A stretch of 41,078 bases of DNA from an uncultured Microbacterium sp. (GTDB lineage: Bacteria; Actinomycetota; Actinomycetes; Actinomycetales; Microbacteriaceae): assembly GCF_945952435.1 (NCBI RefSeq), contig NZ_CAMFHZ010000025.1:1-41078 (forward strand), written 5' to 3'. Both the position numbers and the translations under genes were made by a program. This document shows positions 26,484 to 34,452 of the stretch, in pieces; the first letter of the stretch is position 1, and every line of letters begins with the position of its first letter. Below the pieces are notes generated by a model, which was not told the DNA's origin, did no database searches, and saw only the letters and a program-made list of their open reading frames with translations.

Positions 26484-27788
26484 GTGGCGGAACGTGCGAT
26501 CTCGGTGCTGTGGAAGTTCGGGCCGATGGTGTACCTGCCCACCCTGCTCTTCTCGCTCGGCGAGGGCGCCGTCGTTCCGCTGATCCCGGTGATCGCCGCG
26601 AGCCGCGGAGCGACTCTCGCGTCCGCCGGTCTCATCGCCTCGGCGCTCGTGGTGGGGCAGCTCTGCGGGAACATCCCGGCGGGGTGGCTGGTCGCGAGGC
26701 TCGGCGAACGGGTGACGATGGTGATCGCAGGTGCGGTCTCGCTTCTCGGGGTGGTCGCGACCGCTCTGGCTCCCGGCCTCGCGCTGTTCAGCGTCGCCGT
26801 GTTCGTCGTAGGCATGTCGGCCGCGGCGTTCGGGCTCGCTCGCCACGCCTTCATGACGACGCGGGTGCCCCTCGTGTTCCGCGCCAGGGCGTTGTCGCTG
26901 CTGGGCGGATCGTTCCGCGCCGGCATGTTCGTAGGACCGTTCGTCGCCGCGGCGCTCCTCGCCGTCTTCCACACGGAGAACGCGGCGCTGTGGTTCTTCT
27001 CCGTGTGCCTGGTCGCTCTGATCGTGCTCGTGCTGTTCGGACCGGATCCGGAGGCCCAGGCCACCGCGATGGATCGCGACGTGCACAGGGACGACGTGCA
27101 TAGCGACGACGTGCACAGCGACGACGGAGACAGGGAGGACTCGGGCGAGGCGGTCAGCGGATCCATTCCCGTTGTCGAGCGCGCCGGCGTCTTCCGCACG
27201 CTCTGGCGGTACCGGGGCGTGCTCTCCCGTCTGGGACTGTCGGCCGCGAGCCTGTCGGCGGTGCGGTCGGCCCGCCAGGTCGTGCTGCCGCTGTGGGGGG
27301 TGTCGATCGGCCTCGACGCCTCCTCGATCGCGCTGGTCGTCGGCGTCTCGGGTGCGATCGACTTCGCCCTGTTCTATGCGAGCGGCCAGGTCATGGACCG
27401 CTTCGGCCGGCTCTGGGCGGCGTTGCCGGCGATGGTGCTCATGGGCGCCGGGTTCCTCGTGCTGTCGATCACCCATGACGTCGCGACCAACGTGCTGTGG
27501 TTCGGCATGATCGCCGCGGTGCTCGGCGTCGGCAACGGCCTGTCTAGCGGAATCCTGCTCACGCTCGGCGCCGACGTCGCCCCGCAGTCAGAGCCGGCCG
27601 CGTTCCTGGGGTCGTGGCGGACCCTGACCGATGCCGGCGGAGCCGTGGCGCCGCTGATCTTCTCCGGTGTGGCTGCGCTCAGCTCACTCGCCGTGGGTGC
27701 CGCGGCGATGGGTGCGATCGGAGTCCTCGGGGCGATCGGCTTCATCCGCTACATCCCCCGTTTCGTGCCGCGTCGCCCCGCCCCGTGA
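26484..27788 (+). CDS. MFS transporter
   Basis: Major facilitator superfamily exporter of 434 residues with about 12 predicted membrane helices in two bundles. The motif-A-like loop between TM2 and TM3 is visible ([14 protein letters not shown]). The central cytoplasmic loop (about residues 193-225) carries three near-identical DVH(R/S)D units and is highly acidic. Substrate cannot be named; drug-efflux-type MFS proteins look like this. The GTG at 26484 is chosen from the -10 spacing and protein start ([18 protein letters not shown]); the open frame continues far upstream through prfB but lacks coding character there. Its last 105 nt overlap the convergent PAP2 gene. Confidence 0.87.
   Translation: MAERAISVLWKFGPMVYLPTLLFSLGEGAVVPLIPVIAASRGATLASAGLIASALVVGQLCGNIPAGWLVARLGERVTMVIAGAVSLLGVVATALAPGLALFSVAVFVVGMSAAAFGLARHAFMTTRVPLVFRARALSLLGGSFRAGMFVGPFVAAALLAVFHTENAALWFFSVCLVALIVLVLFGPDPEAQATAMDRDVHRDDVHSDDVHSDDGDREDSGEAVSGSIPVVERAGVFRTLWRYRGVLSRLGLSAASLSAVRSARQVVLPLWGVSIGLDASSIALVVGVSGAIDFALFYASGQVMDRFGRLWAALPAMVLMGAGFLVLSITHDVATNVLWFGMIAAVLGVGNGLSSGILLTLGADVAPQSEPAAFLGSWRTLTDAGGAVAPLIFSGVAALSSLAVGAAAMGAIGVLGAIGFIRYIPRFVPRRPAP
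27078..27122 (+). repeat. 15-bp tandem repeat in the MFS central loop
   Basis: Three units of 15 bp (27078-27092, 27093-27107, 27108-27122), GACGTGCAYAGSGAC in consensus, encode [16 protein letters not shown] degenerate fourth unit follows. The result is a His/Asp-rich acidic loop. Confidence 0.85.
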
Positions 27789-28484
27789 CGCACGGACACG
27801 ACGAGGCGACGTGGACGACGCTCCGGACGGCGAAGGCGCGGTCGTCGTCGGCGACGGCACCCGAGCAGCCGTCGAGGAAGGGCCGAGGATTCCCCGGCAC
27901 AGCGTGAAGAACGCATACCCCAGGAGCCACCCCGCGAGCACGTCGCTCGGATGGTGCACCAGCAGCATCACCCGTCCGACCCCGATCGCCATCGCGAACA
28001 ACAGCCCCACCGCGCTCAGCAGCGCACGCGACCGCGGCCCGACGTGGGGCAGGACCACGGCGAGAACCGCCAGGACGATCACGAGGGTCCCCAGCGCGTG
28101 CCCGGAGGGGAACGACGAGCCCCACGCGGGCACCAGGGCTCCGGCCGGACGCGGACGCTGGGCAAGCGCCTTCGCAAGGGTGTCGACCAGTCCGCTCCCC
28201 TCGCCGGCGACGAGCAGAAAGAGCGCAGCGCGCCAGCGCCGCCGCACCCCGAGCCAGATGATGGGTGCGATCAGCAGGACCCGCAGGACCGCCGGACTCC
28301 CCGCGCGACAGAACGCGTCCCACCCCTGCACCCAGCCCGGTCGGCCCGCCGCCAGCGACACGGCACCATCGAGCAGAGCACGATCGATCGCCGCGACCGC
28401 CGGCGCCCCCGCCGCCCACGCGACCCAGAGCAGCACGTAGGCGAGGAGCGCGACGACCGCCGGGATCCAGGATCGCGCGCGCAT
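27684..28484 (-). CDS. PAP2-family phosphatase, membrane
   Basis: Membrane phosphatase of 266 residues, likely acting on phosphatidic acid or undecaprenyl pyrophosphate. It has about six membrane helices and all three PAP2 motifs: KALAQRPRP (KX6RP), SFPSGHALG (PSGH) and GRVMLLVHHPSDVLAG (RX5HX3D). After the last helix (about residue 205) comes a 60-residue Ser/Thr/Arg-rich tail whose coding DNA is antisense to the 3' end of the MFS gene; the overlap is 105 nt. The tail could be genuine, or a drift of the stop codon. Divergent from the PAP2-kinase fusion at 28611. Confidence 0.85.
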   Translation of the reverse strand: MRARSWIPAVVALLAYVLLWVAWAAGAPAVAAIDRALLDGAVSLAAGRPGWVQGWDAFCRAGSPAVLRVLLIAPIIWLGVRRRWRAALFLLVAGEGSGLVDTLAKALAQRPRPAGALVPAWGSSFPSGHALGTLVIVLAVLAVVLPHVGPRSRALLSAVGLLFAMAIGVGRVMLLVHHPSDVLAGWLLGYAFFTLCRGILGPSSTAARVPSPTTTAPSPSGASSTSPRRVRASRGGATRHETGDVADEADRPEDSDRTHRRGTHGE

Positions 28485-28610
28485 GCTCCACAGCTACCAC
28501 ACCCGCGGACCGAATCGTCCCTCCGCTGACGCGTGCTCCGGAGGGCCGGGCCCGCACGGCGGCGCACCGATGCGCGGCCGGTTCGCTAACGTGAATCCCG
28601 GAGGTGGCGG

Positions 28611-30185
28611 ATGGCGCAGCGGAGGAAGACGGCGGGCCGGCAGACGCAGAGCAGGCAGACGCAGGGCCGACAGGCGCACAGGCTCCTGCCGCAGCGGCAC
28701 GGTCGACCGGGCGAGGTCCGCCAGGCGGCCTACGAGGCTCGGGAGCAGATCCACGCCCTGGACTCGGCCGTCTTCTCGGCGATCGCGTCCACCCCGAGCC
28801 CCGTGCTGGACCGCTGGATGCCGAAGCTCACGAATGTCGCGGACCACTCGATGCTCTGGTTGGGCATCGCGGGCGCCCTCGCGTTGACGGGGCGTGCCCG
28901 CCCCCGGCGCGCGGCGCTGCGCGGAGTGATCACGCTGGGCGCGACCAGTCTGATCGCCAACCAGCTCGCGAAACGTCTGCACCATCGCGAACGACCGGTG
29001 CGGACCCTCGTCCCCCTGGGTCGCCTTTCTCGACACGCGCCTCTTTCCTCGTCCTTTCCGAGCGGGCACTCGGCCAGTGCCGCGGCCTTCGCGGCCGGCG
29101 TGTCGGCCGAGATGCCGGCGCTCGCCGTACCCCTGCAGGTGCTCGCAGGGCTCGTCGGCTTCTCGCGCGTCGCGACGGGGGCACACTATCCCTCCGACGT
29201 GGCGGCAGGACTCGTCCTCGGCAGCACGGTGGCCGCGATCGGGCGCCGGCTCGTACCCCCCGTTCCCGTGCCGACCGTGTCGGCTCCTCGGGAGCTGGAC
29301 GAGCTCGCCCCCCGTCCGCGCGGCGAGGGGGTGACGCTCGTCGTCAACCCCGCCTCGCACAGCGGGCGCGGTGCGAAGCTGTCGAAGAGCCTGCACCGTC
29401 GCCTCCCGAAGATGCGGATCGTCGAGTTGCGCCACGGCGACGACGTGGGCGCGGTGATGGCGCAGGCTGCGTCCGAGGCGGAGGTGCTGGCCGTGGCCGG
29501 CGGCGATGGGACGGTCGGCGTCGCCGCGCAGGCGGCGATCGATCACGACCTGCCGCTGGCGGTCTTCCCCGCCGGGACGTTCAATCACTTCGCGCGTGCG
29601 ATCGGCGCGTATCCTGCGACACGCACCGTCGACGCGATCCGCCGCGGCACGGCGGGAAAGGTCGATGTCGGTTACCTGAACGACGAGATCTTCCTCAACA
29701 CGGCCAGTGTCGGCGCCTACACCGACTTCGTGCGCATCCGCGAGAGCCTGGAGAAGAGGATCGGCAAGCCCCTCGCCGCACTCGTCGCCGGCTGGCGCAC
29801 GATGTCGAGGGATCGGTCCGTGGCCGTCACGGTCGATGGAGCCACGCGGGAGTCGAGTCTGCTGTTCGTCGGCAACGGACAGTACGTACCGCGCGGCTTC
29901 GCACCGAGCGAACGCGAGGATCTCCAGGACGGGCTGCTGGATCTGCGCATCCTCGACGTGTCGAGTCGCTGGTCGCGATTCGTCGTGTTGCTGGCGACCC
30001 TCACCGGACAGCTCGCGAGGGTGAAGCAGTACCACGAGGTGTCCGCTCCGGAGCTGGAGATCACGCTGCCGGACGGACCCGAACGCGTCGCCCGCGACGG
30101 AGAGGTCGGCGATCCCGCGGACACGCTGCGCGTGCGCGCCGTGCGCCGGGCACTCACGGTCTACCGCGTGCGTCGCGGAGACTGA
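28611..30185 (+). CDS. Fused PAP2 phosphatase / diacylglycerol kinase-type lipid kinase
   Basis: A 524-residue two-domain protein. Residues about 40-220 form a PAP2 membrane phosphatase with KRLHHRERP (KX6RP), SFPSGHSASA and RVATGAHYPSDVAAG. Residues about 240-524 form a DAGK/sphingosine-kinase-type catalytic domain: VTLVVNPASHSGRG, the nucleotide loop AVAGGDGTVGVAAQ, PAGTFNHFARAIG and DGLLDLRILDV. It could phosphorylate and dephosphorylate lipid substrates in the same place. The N-terminal 30 residues are basic and Gln-rich. The ATG at 28611 follows GGAGG at 6 nt. Fusions of this type are known in Actinobacteria; physiological substrate is not established here. Confidence 0.9.
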   Translation: MAQRRKTAGRQTQSRQTQGRQAHRLLPQRHGRPGEVRQAAYEAREQIHALDSAVFSAIASTPSPVLDRWMPKLTNVADHSMLWLGIAGALALTGRARPRRAALRGVITLGATSLIANQLAKRLHHRERPVRTLVPLGRLSRHAPLSSSFPSGHSASAAAFAAGVSAEMPALAVPLQVLAGLVGFSRVATGAHYPSDVAAGLVLGSTVAAIGRRLVPPVPVPTVSAPRELDELAPRPRGEGVTLVVNPASHSGRGAKLSKSLHRRLPKMRIVELRHGDDVGAVMAQAASEAEVLAVAGGDGTVGVAAQAAIDHDLPLAVFPAGTFNHFARAIGAYPATRTVDAIRRGTAGKVDVGYLNDEIFLNTASVGAYTDFVRIRESLEKRIGKPLAALVAGWRTMSRDRSVAVTVDGATRESSLLFVGNGQYVPRGFAPSEREDLQDGLLDLRILDVSSRWSRFVVLLATLTGQLARVKQYHEVSAPELEITLPDGPERVARDGEVGDPADTLRVRAVRRALTVYRVRRGD

Positions 30186-30205
30186 GGCACGATCCCCCTC
30201 CGCCG

Positions 30206-30652
30206 TCATCCGAGGGCCGTCCTGCTCGTCCCCGTCGCGTGCAGCGTCAGCAGCGGCGGGACGAAGTCGCCGACCAGCGGCGGCGTCCAGGTCGTGCGGA
30301 TGACCACCCGGGCGGACACGCCGTCCGGGCTTTCCGCGGAGACGAGTTCGGACCCGTCGTCGAGCACATCGAGTACGGCCCCGGCTTTGGCCCGGACGTC
30401 GTCATCCGTCAGCTCGGCGCGGATCGTGGTGCCCTGCACTTCGACCCGGAATCCGTCGGCTCCGGCGAGCGCGGCCGCATCGGCGACCGAGTCCAGGCGC
30501 TTTTGAGCGACGTACAGATCGGTCGCACAGACGCACACGACGATGAGGGCGATTGCGAGCAGGGCGTAGCCGAGGATCAGCGGAAGGATGCTTCCCGCGT
30601 CGGGCGGCGGACCCGGCCTCGGCCGACCGACACTTCCCCGCGCGCCGCTCAT
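30206..30652 (-). CDS. TadG-like pilus assembly protein
   Basis: A 148-residue protein with one membrane helix (about 27-47) in the Tad/TadG context DAGSILPLILGYALLAIALI, followed by LYVAQKRLDSVADAAALAGADGF, the standard TadG-like signature, then a beta-rich extracytoplasmic tail. TadG-like minor pilins help assemble Flp/Tad pili. The ATG at 30652 overlaps the previous gene's stop (ATGA); a longer in-frame start (MDRSMSG) lies 12 nt upstream. It is the last Tad gene before the PAP2-kinase gene, which converges on it with a 20-nt gap. Confidence 0.85.
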   Translation of the reverse strand: MSGARGSVGRPRPGPPPDAGSILPLILGYALLAIALIVVCVCATDLYVAQKRLDSVADAAALAGADGFRVEVQGTTIRAELTDDDVRAKAGAVLDVLDDGSELVSAESPDGVSARVVIRTTWTPPLVGDFVPPLLTLHATGTSRTALG

Positions 30653-31203
30653 CGACCTGTCCATGTCCGCGAGACCTTGTATGCGGAACTCGCCTGCACC
30701 GGGACCGTCGCGACGCGATCGAGGCCGAGGATGGAGGGCAGCAGGGGCAGCCGGACCGTCGCGCGCACGGTGACCACCACGGTCGCCCCCGCGGAGGAAC
30801 AGTCGACGCCGGCGGGCGCGCAGCGGACCTCGATGGTGACGGCATCCCGATCCAGGTCGTAGTCCTCGACGCCGGATCGGACCGCTGCGGCGGCCCTCGC
30901 CTGCGCGTCGTCGGCATCGGACGCGGCGCTCATCGTGCGCGCGGCGTGCCGCGCCGTCGACTCGACGCCCAGGGTCTGATCCTGGATTGCGCCGAGAGCG
31001 AGGACGAGATACACCAGAGGTACGAGCAGGATGACTCCCAGCGCGATGAACTCGAGAGCCGCCGACCCGGCTTCCCTGCCTCGCTCCGCGGGCGGGACGC
31101 CGTCCGCCGGCGCGAAGTCGAGTCCGAGTCGGATGCGCTCGGCCGGTCGGGCGGGCTCGAAACGTCGAGCGTGCTCGGTCAGCCGATATGGCCGCGTGAG
31201 CAC
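30649..31203 (-). CDS. TadE-like pilus assembly protein
   Basis: A 184-residue minor pilin-like protein: basic N-terminal part (about 1-45), then the TadE motif EAGSAALEFIALGVILLVPL with a single membrane helix, ESTARHAARTM and an extracytoplasmic domain with two Cys (CAPAGVDCSS). The start is uncertain: GTG at 31203 (VLTRPYRL) avoids overlap with the upstream gene; GTG at 31245 would add 14 residues. GGAGG lies 15 nt from the first, which is long. Co-transcribed with its neighbours. Confidence 0.8.
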   Translation of the reverse strand: MLTRPYRLTEHARRFEPARPAERIRLGLDFAPADGVPPAERGREAGSAALEFIALGVILLVPLVYLVLALGAIQDQTLGVESTARHAARTMSAASDADDAQARAAAAVRSGVEDYDLDRDAVTIEVRCAPAGVDCSSAGATVVVTVRATVRLPLLPSILGLDRVATVPVQASSAYKVSRTWTGR

Positions 31204-31210
31204 CCACGTC

Positions 31211-31645
31211 TCAGTGTTCCTCCGCGAGCCTCTCCACGGGAGCACGTCCGGTCACCTCCAGCCCGGACGGAACGCCGATCAGCCCGATGAGAGGCAGCGT
31301 CGTGCGCACCGTGATCTCGACGGTCGCGGTGCCGAGCGCCGTGGACTCGCGCGCGCGGACGTCGGTGGCGAACGCGGATCCCACAGCGCGGGAGATCAGG
31401 AGCCGGGTCCGCTGCACGCCTTCGGCCCGATCGGTGTCGGCGAGCGCCGCGACATGCGCGCCCTCCACCGCCGCGTCGTGCACGACGTTGCGCACGTAGA
31501 GGCCGAGCCCGAGCTGGATCACGCTGAGAGTGAGAACCGTGAGCAGGGCCCCGACGAGCACGAACTCAACGGGACTGGATCCCCGATCGCCGGTCGCATG
31601 GGCCCGATCGCCCGTCACGTGGGGAGGCCACAGATCGTCGGACAT
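31211..31645 (-). CDS. TadE-like pilus assembly protein
   Basis: A 144-residue protein with the TadE pattern GSSPVEFVLVGALLTVLTLS, one membrane helix (about 27-50), VRNVVHDAAVEGAHVAAL, and a beta-rich C-terminus (TATVEITVRTTLPLIGLIG). Minor pilin-like component of the Tad apparatus. The ATG at 31645 lies 7 nt after the small membrane protein gene, so the cluster is a tight operon. Confidence 0.87.
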   Translation of the reverse strand: MSDDLWPPHVTGDRAHATGDRGSSPVEFVLVGALLTVLTLSVIQLGLGLYVRNVVHDAAVEGAHVAALADTDRAEGVQRTRLLISRAVGSAFATDVRARESTALGTATVEITVRTTLPLIGLIGVPSGLEVTGRAPVERLAEEH

Positions 31646-31652
31646 GCCGATC

Positions 31653-31850
31653 TCAGAGACCGCCGACTCGCGAGATGGCTTGCTCGAACAGGTGCGTCAG
31701 CGCCGGCCCGGCGACGGCCCAGATCAGGACGACCAGCGCCGCCGTCATCAGGGTAATGAGAACCCAGCCGGGGACGTCGCCCCGCTCGGCATCATCCGGT
31801 TCGCCGTTCCCCGAGGGCGGAGGAAACGCGCGAGAGGGAGTTCTGAACAT
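31653..31850 (-). CDS. Small membrane protein in the Tad cluster
   Basis: A 65-residue protein with an acidic, Pro-rich N-terminus and one helix (about 28-50, VPGWVLITLMTAALVVLIW). It takes the place of the Flp pilin in a Tad cluster, between tadC and tadE. It lacks the Flp processing signature of Gly followed five residues later by Glu (here RGDVPGW), so pilin identity is not supported. The ATG at 31850 has AAAGGA. The 3' end of the integrase reading frame overlaps it in another frame. Confidence 0.7.
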   Translation of the reverse strand: MFRTPSRAFPPPSGNGEPDDAERGDVPGWVLITLMTAALVVLIWAVAGPALTHLFEQAISRVGGL

Positions 31851-33570
31851 GGATTGTCCTTTCCGGAAGGCGGTCAGCCGAGCCCGAGACGCAGGATGAA
31901 GATGCCGGGGAATACGGCGAACAGCACGCTGAGAGGCAGGATGAGAAAGACCAGAGGCAGGAGCCTCCCTGCTGGGCTGGCTTGCGTTCTGCCGCATCCG
32001 CCGGGAGGAACATCGACGGGTCGAGCACCCCGTGAATGGTGATCGCCTGGGGCCGTCCGGCCACGATGTCCGACACGATCACCCGCACGTCGAGCAGCTC
32101 CACCACCTCACGGCGCATCGCCGCCGATGCGTCCGCCAGACGGCCACGAGCCCGCTCCGCGAGCGCCGCCACGTCCGTGATCCGCTGGGCCTGGTCCGCG
32201 CGCCGGGTCTGCATCGAGGCCATAGCCTCCAGGCGCTCCCGCACGTCCGCGAGCTCGCCCCGGAGCCGCTCGACCGTCGCCAGGTGCTCGGCGGGGTCGT
32301 CGGCCATCAGGTACAGGTCCTTGGCCCGAGTCATCGCCCGTTCCAGAGTGGCCTCCTGCTTGCGGAGCGCGGCGGTCATCGGGGCCTCGTCGTTCAGGTC
32401 TGCGTCGTCGTCCAGTTCGAGCCACTGGCGCGCGAGGCGCTCCAGCCGCTCGGGGTCGGCCAGCATCGCGGCGAGTTCGGCCCACACCGGCTCGTCGATG
32501 GCCGGTCCCTTGATCTGGGTGCAGGTACAGCGCGGCTGCTCCTTCGACCGGTAGCGGCGACCGGCACACGTGTACCAGTGGGACGGGCGGGACTTCGTGG
32601 TCACCCCGTCGTAGTGCTTGCCGAACTCGCACGGGCCGAACAGCCGCCCGGTCAGCATCTGCCGCTGGGGTGCCGAGGGCGACCACCCTGCACGGCGGTT
32701 CACCGCGCGCTGGAGCGCCTGCCACTCCTGCCGGGTGAACACTGGGTTGCCGAGTTCGACCGTCACGGTGTCGCCGTACTTGGGCGTGCCGTCGCGGTTC
32801 ATCTTGGTGACCTTGCGATGCGGGCGGTAGTTGCCCCGCACCGCCGCCCCCCATTCGGACTCTCCCGTCCACAGGGTCGGGTTCGTCGCGGTCTGCCGGA
32901 CGGTCTGGTACTGCCACGTTGCGGCCTGGCGCGGGCGGAGCCCCATGAGGTTGAGGCGCTCGGCCACCTCGGCGGTGCTCAGGCGCTCCTTGACGAACAG
33001 CTGGTGCATCGTGCGGAGCACCTCGCGTTCCCGCTCGTCCGGTACGGGGCGGGCGTCCTTCTTGAGCCCTTCGAGCCGCCAGCCGAACGGGGGCTTTGAT
33101 CCCGGCCACCGACCCATCCGCGCCGCGCCACGCTGACCGGCAGCGGTGCCCTCGACGATGGTTTCCCGGTCGAGTTCTGCGAAGACAGCCATCACGCCGT
33201 ACATCGCTCGACCGGCGGGCGTCGAGTAGTCGAACTTCTCCCTGAGGGACACGATGGACACGCCCAGCTCGTGCAGGTTGTTCGCCTGCTGGATCGCGTG
33301 GGCGCTGTTCCGGCTGAACCGTTTGACGTTGAGCACGATCAGCGCGTCGAACTTGCCGTCCTTGGCGTCCCTGAGCATCTGCTGCCACCCGGGGCGGTCC
33401 TCCAGCTTGCCCGAGATACCCTCGTCGGCGTACTCGGCCACGATCTCCCAGTCGCGGCGCTCCGCTTCCGCGCGGGTCAGCCGCTTCTGCTCGGGCAGTG
33501 ACGTGTTGTCGCGCTGGCCCTCCGATGAGACTCGCCGGTACGTCGCGGCGCGGGTCTTGCTGATGCTCAT
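31792..33570 (-). CDS. int: Large serine integrase, C-terminus runs into host DNA
   Basis: Site-specific recombinase of 592 residues as read. It has the serine recombinase catalytic domain (about 6-150; YRRVSSEGQ with nucleophile Ser15, VLNVKRFSRN, GVMAVFAELDRETI), the recombinase domain (about 165-290; PPFGWR), and a zinc ribbon domain (about 310-415, with Cys in GPCEFGKHY, WYTCAG and PRCTCTQ) plus a coiled coil (about 440-500). The ATG at 33570 has GGGAGGA and overlaps the zinc-finger gene stop (ATGA). The frame has no stop in the element: about the last 55 residues (from near KPAQQGG) are encoded by host tadC DNA and the small Tad gene in a different frame. It likely catalysed the integration here. 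Confidence 0.92.
   Translation of the reverse strand: MSISKTRAATYRRVSSEGQRDNTSLPEQKRLTRAEAERRDWEIVAEYADEGISGKLEDRPGWQQMLRDAKDGKFDALIVLNVKRFSRNSAHAIQQANNLHELGVSIVSLREKFDYSTPAGRAMYGVMAVFAELDRETIVEGTAAGQRGAARMGRWPGSKPPFGWRLEGLKKDARPVPDEREREVLRTMHQLFVKERLSTAEVAERLNLMGLRPRQAATWQYQTVRQTATNPTLWTGESEWGAAVRGNYRPHRKVTKMNRDGTPKYGDTVTVELGNPVFTRQEWQALQRAVNRRAGWSPSAPQRQMLTGRLFGPCEFGKHYDGVTTKSRPSHWYTCAGRRYRSKEQPRCTCTQIKGPAIDEPVWAELAAMLADPERLERLARQWLELDDDADLNDEAPMTAALRKQEATLERAMTRAKDLYLMADDPAEHLATVERLRGELADVRERLEAMASMQTRRADQAQRITDVAALAERARGRLADASAAMRREVVELLDVRVIVSDIVAGRPQAITIHGVLDPSMFLPADAAERKPAQQGGSCLWSFSSCLSACCSPYSPASSSCVSGSADRLPERTIHVQNSLSRVSSALGERRTG
31874..31969 (-). pseudogene. 3' remnant of tadC (type II secretion F-family), cut by the element
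   Basis: The last ~31 codons of a TadC-like inner-membrane protein: in the minus frame ending at TGA 31874-31876 the product reads RLLPLVFLILPLSVLFAVFPG and on to LGLG-stop. This is the typical last helix of Tad F-domain proteins (LLPLxFLILPxxVLFAVFPG). No start codon or F domain precedes it; sequence beyond about 31969 belongs to the integrated element. The N-terminal part should lie past the far end of the element, outside this window. Excision would restore the gene. Confidence 0.75.
31957..31972. other. Host-element junction (candidate attachment site)
   Basis: Homology to TadC stops here and the integrase-specific sequence begins. The junction carries an imperfect inverted repeat, GCAGGAG-CC-TCCCTGC (31957-31972), as expected for the short core and half-sites of a serine integrase. 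The exact crossover dinucleotide cannot be fixed without the other junction. Confidence 0.5.
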
Positions 33571-33740
33571 GCGGTCCTCCCGTGGGCTCGGGCGTATGCC
33601 TCGCGGCGGGTCTGGTTGATGCAGTCGCGGCACCACGCCTGGCGGGTCTCGGCTCCTCGTCTGCGGCGGGCGAACGCCGACAGCGGCAGGTCTCGGGTGC
33701 AGTGGGAACACGTCTTGGTGTGCTCGGCGGTCATGGTCAT
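33567..33740 (-). CDS. Small zinc-finger protein upstream of int
   Basis: A 57-residue basic protein (MTMTAEHTKT) with two Cys pairs, CSHC (residues 11-14) and CRDC about 25 residues later (QAWCRDCINQTRREAY), forming a treble-clef-like zinc site as in many small actinophage proteins related to HNH cores, but without the HNH catalytic residues. The ATG at 33740 shares its A with the TGA of the DUF4314 gene (TGATG) and has GGAGGAGG at 7 nt; the stop overlaps the int ATG (ATGA). A position directly upstream of int suggests an integration accessory or directionality role, which is inference. Confidence 0.75.
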   Translation of the reverse strand: MTMTAEHTKTCSHCTRDLPLSAFARRRRGAETRQAWCRDCINQTRREAYARAHGRTA

Positions 33741-34078
33741 CACTTGACCTCCTCCATCGGGGTCGGGAGCCAGCGCGGGTGGATGCGTCGCCAGTGGTCC
33801 ACTCCGGGGATGAGCCCGAGCGTCGAGCCGTCGTCCCAGGCGACGTGAACGGTCCCGGCGTCATCGACGGACTCGACCACGCCGGTCGCGTTCGGCTCCA
33901 AGCGGGTGTACGGGTCCGCCACGGACACGAGCGCGATGTGCGCGCCCGCCTCCGTGGGGTTCAGGTTCTCGGGCAGGCTCGCCCAGTCGTCGGACTGCGC
34001 GGCCTGCCTGGCGAGGATGCGCTGGCCGATCTCGCCCGCGATCTCGGCGGAGCGTGCTTGGTCGTCGTGGACGTTCAC
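33740..34078 (-). CDS. DUF4314 domain protein
   Basis: A 112-residue protein. The N-terminal part is helical (SAEIAGEIGQRILARQAAQ); residues about 55-105 fit DUF4314, a small beta-barrel-like domain: ALVSVADPYTRLEPNATGVV, then AGTVHVAWDDGSTLGLIPGVDHW. Domains of this type occur in phage and plasmid proteins with unknown function. The GTG at 34078 overlaps the upstream stop (GTGA); the stop overlaps the zinc-finger gene ATG. An open stretch upstream of 34078 belongs to the previous gene in another frame. Confidence 0.8.
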   Translation of the reverse strand: MNVHDDQARSAEIAGEIGQRILARQAAQSDDWASLPENLNPTEAGAHIALVSVADPYTRLEPNATGVVESVDDAGTVHVAWDDGSTLGLIPGVDHWRRIHPRWLPTPMEEVK

Positions 34079-34398
34079 GCGGCCTTCGCCTCCTTCGCGG
34101 CGTCGGCCTTCGCCTTCGCGGCCTCGGTCTCCTTCGCGACGAGGCGGTCGGCGGCGCGGAGGAACTTGGCGCGGAGTGGCTCGCTGGGAAGCTCCTTCGC
34201 CATGCCGTTGATGAGCGCCTTGGTGACGGGCTGGCCGTCCGCGTAGCTGTTGACGAGCCCCTGGAGCAGGTAGCTGACGTGGCGGGCGTCGTGGCCCGGG
34301 CGGTAAGTCGCCTTGGCGCTGACGGCTTCGTGGCAGGTGCCGCACGCGCAAGCGCGGGCTTCGGTGGTCTTGCTGGTGGCGGTGGCCTTCGTGTTCAT
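34075..34398 (-). CDS. Small Cys/PGHD-motif protein
   Basis: A 107-residue protein with Cys17, Cys19 and Cys22 (RACACGTCHEAVSAKATYR) followed by PGHDARHVSYLLQGL (34-48), and a Lys/Ala/Glu-rich helical C-terminus. The Cys-x-Cys-Gly plus Pro-Gly-His-Asp plus His pattern is shared with the C-terminus of the WhiB-like protein just upstream in transcription, and with many actinophage proteins; it probably binds a metal. The ATG at 34398 has AGGAGA. First gene of the operon that ends in int; the upstream gap holds a palindrome and a shared motif. Confidence 0.72.
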   Translation of the reverse strand: MNTKATATSKTTEARACACGTCHEAVSAKATYRPGHDARHVSYLLQGLVNSYADGQPVTKALINGMAKELPSEPLRAKFLRAADRLVAKETEAAKAKADAAKEAKAA

Positions 34399-34452
34399 GG
34401 GGTATCTCCTGGATTTGGCTTCTGACCGGGGCTTTCTTGTCTCACTTTCAAT

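Noticed and set aside
31653..31850. Flp-type pilin
   Set aside because: Right place and size, but no Gly-x4-Glu processing motif or pilin helix pattern.
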